Assembly (NCBI GenBank): GCA_027041035.1
Contig: JALULB010000180.1
Coordinates: 1 to 10,574, forward strand
From: Sedimenticola sp.
Lineage (GTDB): Bacteria > Pseudomonadota > Gammaproteobacteria > Chromatiales > Chromatiaceae
Reading direction: 5' to 3'
DNA length: 10,574 nt
Shown: positions 8,757-10,574 of the stretch, piece after piece
Layout of the letters: the number at the start of each line of letters is the position of its first letter
How positions within the stretch are numbered: position 1 is the first letter of the stretch
The notes under the pieces: model-generated
The model's database searches: none
What the model was told of the DNA's origin: nothing
The model's input: only the letters and a program-made list of their open reading frames with translations
Translations under genes and position numbers: made by a program

Positions 8757-9717
8757 TATTGATAACTCGCTTGGCTTTTCGTTTCAGTCTTTCCGGCAAC
8801 GTGATACCCACCTTCTCGAGCAGACGCTGGTTCTGCCACAGCTCCCATTGCCGATTGGTCAATACCGGAAACTCGGAGGCCTTGTGACCCTTCAGGATCT
8901 CCAGCGCGACACTCGCCGCCCATTCGCCCTGCTCGGCCGGAATCTTGGTCATGCCCAGCATGGTGACCGGCATCATCCAATTCATTACGCTGACACTGAG
9001 TACCCGGCTTTTGGCAAGCACCTGCTCGCGCATGCGCTCGTCATCCCAATCCTTGATGCCGGCGTGGCTTCCGATCACGACAAAAGCGTAATCCTTCTGC
9101 CCTCGCAGGTAAGCCTTCAACCAGGCGGCACTGTTCGTCACCAGGCGCTTGTCCAGCGTGATACCCTGCTTGGCGGCGGCTTTTTGCGTCCATTTCAGGT
9201 TCTTTTTCTCGCTCAGCGTATCCGCGCCGATATACAGGGCCTTGCGACCGCGCGAGATCCCGGCCGCAGCCTTCAGTAATGCCCGGACCGGCGCCACCTC
9301 GACCATGCCGGTCACGTTACGGAATGGAAACCCATAGGTCTTCGCGCTCCAGTTGATGCCACAGAATACGATCGGCAGGGATTTGTTCTTGTAGTACGGA
9401 ACGATCAGATACTTGGCCGCGTTGTCATCGGCGGCAATCACCACGTCGGGCTTCCAGCGCTCGATCAGTTCATGCGCCTCACGGCCCGCCTTCTCCTTGG
9501 CTGCCTCGTCCTTGTGGCGCTTGGTGTCCATATTGAACTGGCGCAGCTCGCAGGCGTCCTTCAAGGTCGAGCGAACCCCGGCCTCAACGCCGTCGGACCA
9601 CGCGTAGCCCGGGTGGTAGGAGGAAACCAGCAGGCAGCGCGGTTTCTCTTTCGCCGACGCCACATCGGCGGCACTCAGCAGAAAGCATGATGACAGTATA
9701 AAGGCGAGGATTTTCAT
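8749..9717 (-). CDS. Periplasmic substrate-binding protein, COG2984 / ABC_sub_bind type
   Basis: The 322-residue product has a signal peptide (MKILAFILSSCFLLSAADVASA, likely cut after residue 22) and then a two-lobed binding-protein pattern: CLLVSSYHPGYAW at 28-40, DVVIAADDNAAKYLIVPYY at 91-109, LPIVFCGINW at 114-123 and ALYIGADT at 160-167. This resembles ABC-type uncharacterised transport system periplasmic components. No permease or ATPase gene is adjacent; the next gene is a CHASE-PAS-GGDEF-EAL protein overlapping by 8 nt. The protein is therefore more likely a sensory ligand binder than a transporter part (inference). The frame extends to a TTG at 9756, but the ATG at 9717 places the signal peptide at the terminus and has GGAAAACGGA just upstream. 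The ligand cannot be told from the sequence. Confidence 0.85.
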   Translation of the reverse strand: MKILAFILSSCFLLSAADVASAKEKPRCLLVSSYHPGYAWSDGVEAGVRSTLKDACELRQFNMDTKRHKDEAAKEKAGREAHELIERWKPDVVIAADDNAAKYLIVPYYKNKSLPIVFCGINWSAKTYGFPFRNVTGMVEVAPVRALLKAAAGISRGRKALYIGADTLSEKKNLKWTQKAAAKQGITLDKRLVTNSAAWLKAYLRGQKDYAFVVIGSHAGIKDWDDERMREQVLAKSRVLSVSVMNWMMPVTMLGMTKIPAEQGEWAASVALEILKGHKASEFPVLTNRQWELWQNQRLLEKVGITLPERLKRKAKRVINIE

Positions 9718-9727
9718 TCCGTTTTCC

Positions 9728-9756
9728 AGTGTAGTCTGAAAGAGAGGGTTTGCCAA
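9728..9756 (-). promoter_or_regulatory. Possible promoter for the binding protein / GGDEF-EAL pair
   Basis: On the minus strand TTGGCA (9756-9751, 5 of 6) and TACACT (9733-9728, 4 of 6) are 17 bases apart. A start near 9721 would leave only about four bases before the ATG at 9717, so the mRNA would be nearly leaderless and would lose most of the GGAAAACGGA ribosome site. Either the match is accidental or the true start codon lies elsewhere. Confidence 0.3.
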
Positions 9757-9835
9757 CGGCTTCCCTTACAGACTTAACGGAATGATCGGCCGAAACTTGA
9801 AACAGGCCCGCGGCCCCGGGACTCGCGGAACCGCG

Positions 9836-10546
9836 TCAATCGATATACGGGTTGCGATTCCCCTGCACACGTTCGATCAGACGATTGCGCTCCCGCTCGC
9901 GGGCATTGGGTGGGTCGAGCCGATCCCACTTGCGCAGCAAGCGGCGCTGCTTGTCGAACAGCTTCAGATCGTAGCGATCCGCCATGTACAGCATGGCGCG
10001 CGCGATATTCCCCTGCGCCGCGTCGCGCGGCTCCACCTTGCGGCGACGAAAATCCACCTCGATATCGCACCAGGGATAATGGTGTTTTTCACCACGAATC
10101 TCGGCAAAGGCCATCGCCGAGCGCAATGCATTGACCTGTTTCAAGGCCGGATACATGTTGTGCAGATCCGCCTCGATACGATTGAAACGCCGGCTGTGAT
10201 GGCGGCAATCCTCGCGCTCCCCACAGTGCAGCGCACGCGCCACCCAGCTCATCGGGAAAACATGCTCGACATTGATCTTGCGCCCGTGCCGCTCACCGAA
10301 TTCGGCCGCGCAATAGAGTGTCTCGCCACCATCCGCATAGAGTTCGCGCCAGAACAGGCGCTTGGCATCCCGGTAGTTGTCCGGCGCGCGGCCGTGCCGC
10401 GCCTTGGCCGCCGCCTGATTGTCGCCTCCGACCACCGGAGCACGCCCGGCCCGCCCCTGGGACTCCTGACATGCGCTGACGATCAAGGAAAGAAGAAAAA
10501 TCGAAATCGGCATGCATGCCGTGAATATCCGCGAGATCAATCGCAT
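9836..10546 (-). CDS. Endonuclease I family nuclease (EndA/Dns type), putative lipoprotein
   Basis: Endonuclease I enzymes are non-specific, metal-dependent nucleases of the periplasm or exterior, with a beta-beta-alpha-metal fold. The 236-residue product shows the family signatures INVEHVFPMSW at 91-101 (catalytic His95 preceded by Glu94), EADLHNMYPA at 125-134, AQGNIARAMLYM at 177-188 and the C-terminal QGNRNPYID. Cysteines at 78, 108, 114 and 160 fit the disulfide-rich secreted members such as Vvn and Dns. The N-terminus has a hydrophobic stretch ending in VSAC at 23-26, a lipobox, with Gln at +2, so the enzyme may be lipid-anchored in the outer membrane; most relatives have an ordinary signal peptide. 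The ATG at 10546 has AGG ten bases upstream. A 119-bp gap separates it from the next gene, with GC-rich dyads but no clear terminator. Family assignment is secure; anchoring is inferred. Confidence 0.93.
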   Translation of the reverse strand: MRLISRIFTACMPISIFLLSLIVSACQESQGRAGRAPVVGGDNQAAAKARHGRAPDNYRDAKRLFWRELYADGGETLYCAAEFGERHGRKINVEHVFPMSWVARALHCGEREDCRHHSRRFNRIEADLHNMYPALKQVNALRSAMAFAEIRGEKHHYPWCDIEVDFRRRKVEPRDAAQGNIARAMLYMADRYDLKLFDKQRRLLRKWDRLDPPNARERERNRLIERVQGNRNPYID

Positions 10547-10574
10547 AATGCATATACCTAAGTTATTGATATTT

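Noticed and set aside
8749..9756. The TTG at 9756 as start of the binding protein
   Set aside because: It would add 13 residues in front of an otherwise standard signal peptide and falls on the -35 hexamer of the only promoter match; the ATG at 9717 is preferred.
9757..9835. GC-rich dyads downstream of the endonuclease gene as an intrinsic terminator
   Set aside because: CGCGG/CCGCG and CCCGG/CCGGG repeats are short, with almost no loop or no following T-run, so I could not support a terminator.

Overview
The window looks like chromosomal DNA from a GC-rich gammaproteobacterium. The evidence is an lptD-surA-pdxA cluster in the order known from Escherichia and Pseudomonas, a LptD with an N-terminal WDC..WVC segment and a C-terminal Cys-Cys pair, a HemC that keeps E. 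coli residue numbering through the cofactor cysteine, and a Dns/EndA-type endonuclease I. I cannot name the genus. No rRNA, tRNA, CRISPR array, phage or plasmid gene was seen.

Layout. (1) 1-847, minus strand: hemC, hydroxymethylbilane synthase, cut by the left edge so that its C-terminus is missing. (2) 848-1360: about 510 bp of non-coding DNA between divergent genes. It holds a likely hemC promoter, a 40-bp imperfect palindrome, a 211-bp hairpin-shaped element with perfect 20-bp terminal inverted repeats (MITE-like, no transposase), and a good sigma70-type promoter for lptD. (3) 1361-6028, plus strand: lptD, surA and pdxA, joined by 8-nt and 4-nt stop/start overlaps, so almost certainly one operon. 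LptD inserts LPS in the outer membrane, SurA chaperones outer-membrane proteins (LptD is a classic client), and PdxA makes a pyridoxal phosphate precursor. The rsmA-apaG-apaH genes that often follow are absent. (4) 6000-9717, minus strand: a periplasmic binding protein of the COG2984 type, overlapped by 8 nt by a large membrane protein of CHASE-PAS-GGDEF-EAL architecture. Together they look like a ligand-sensing cyclic di-GMP module. Its 3' end overlaps the 3' end of pdxA by 29 bp, with a strong hairpin right after the pdxA stop. (5) 9836-10546, minus strand: an endonuclease I family nuclease with an apparent lipoprotein signal peptide.

Most genes belong to well-known families. The parts most worth a second look are the hairpin element nested between hemC and lptD, the two-gene periplasmic-binding-protein plus cyclic di-GMP enzyme unit, and the overlapping convergent ends of pdxA and that unit. 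I do not see a clearly new multi-gene system.
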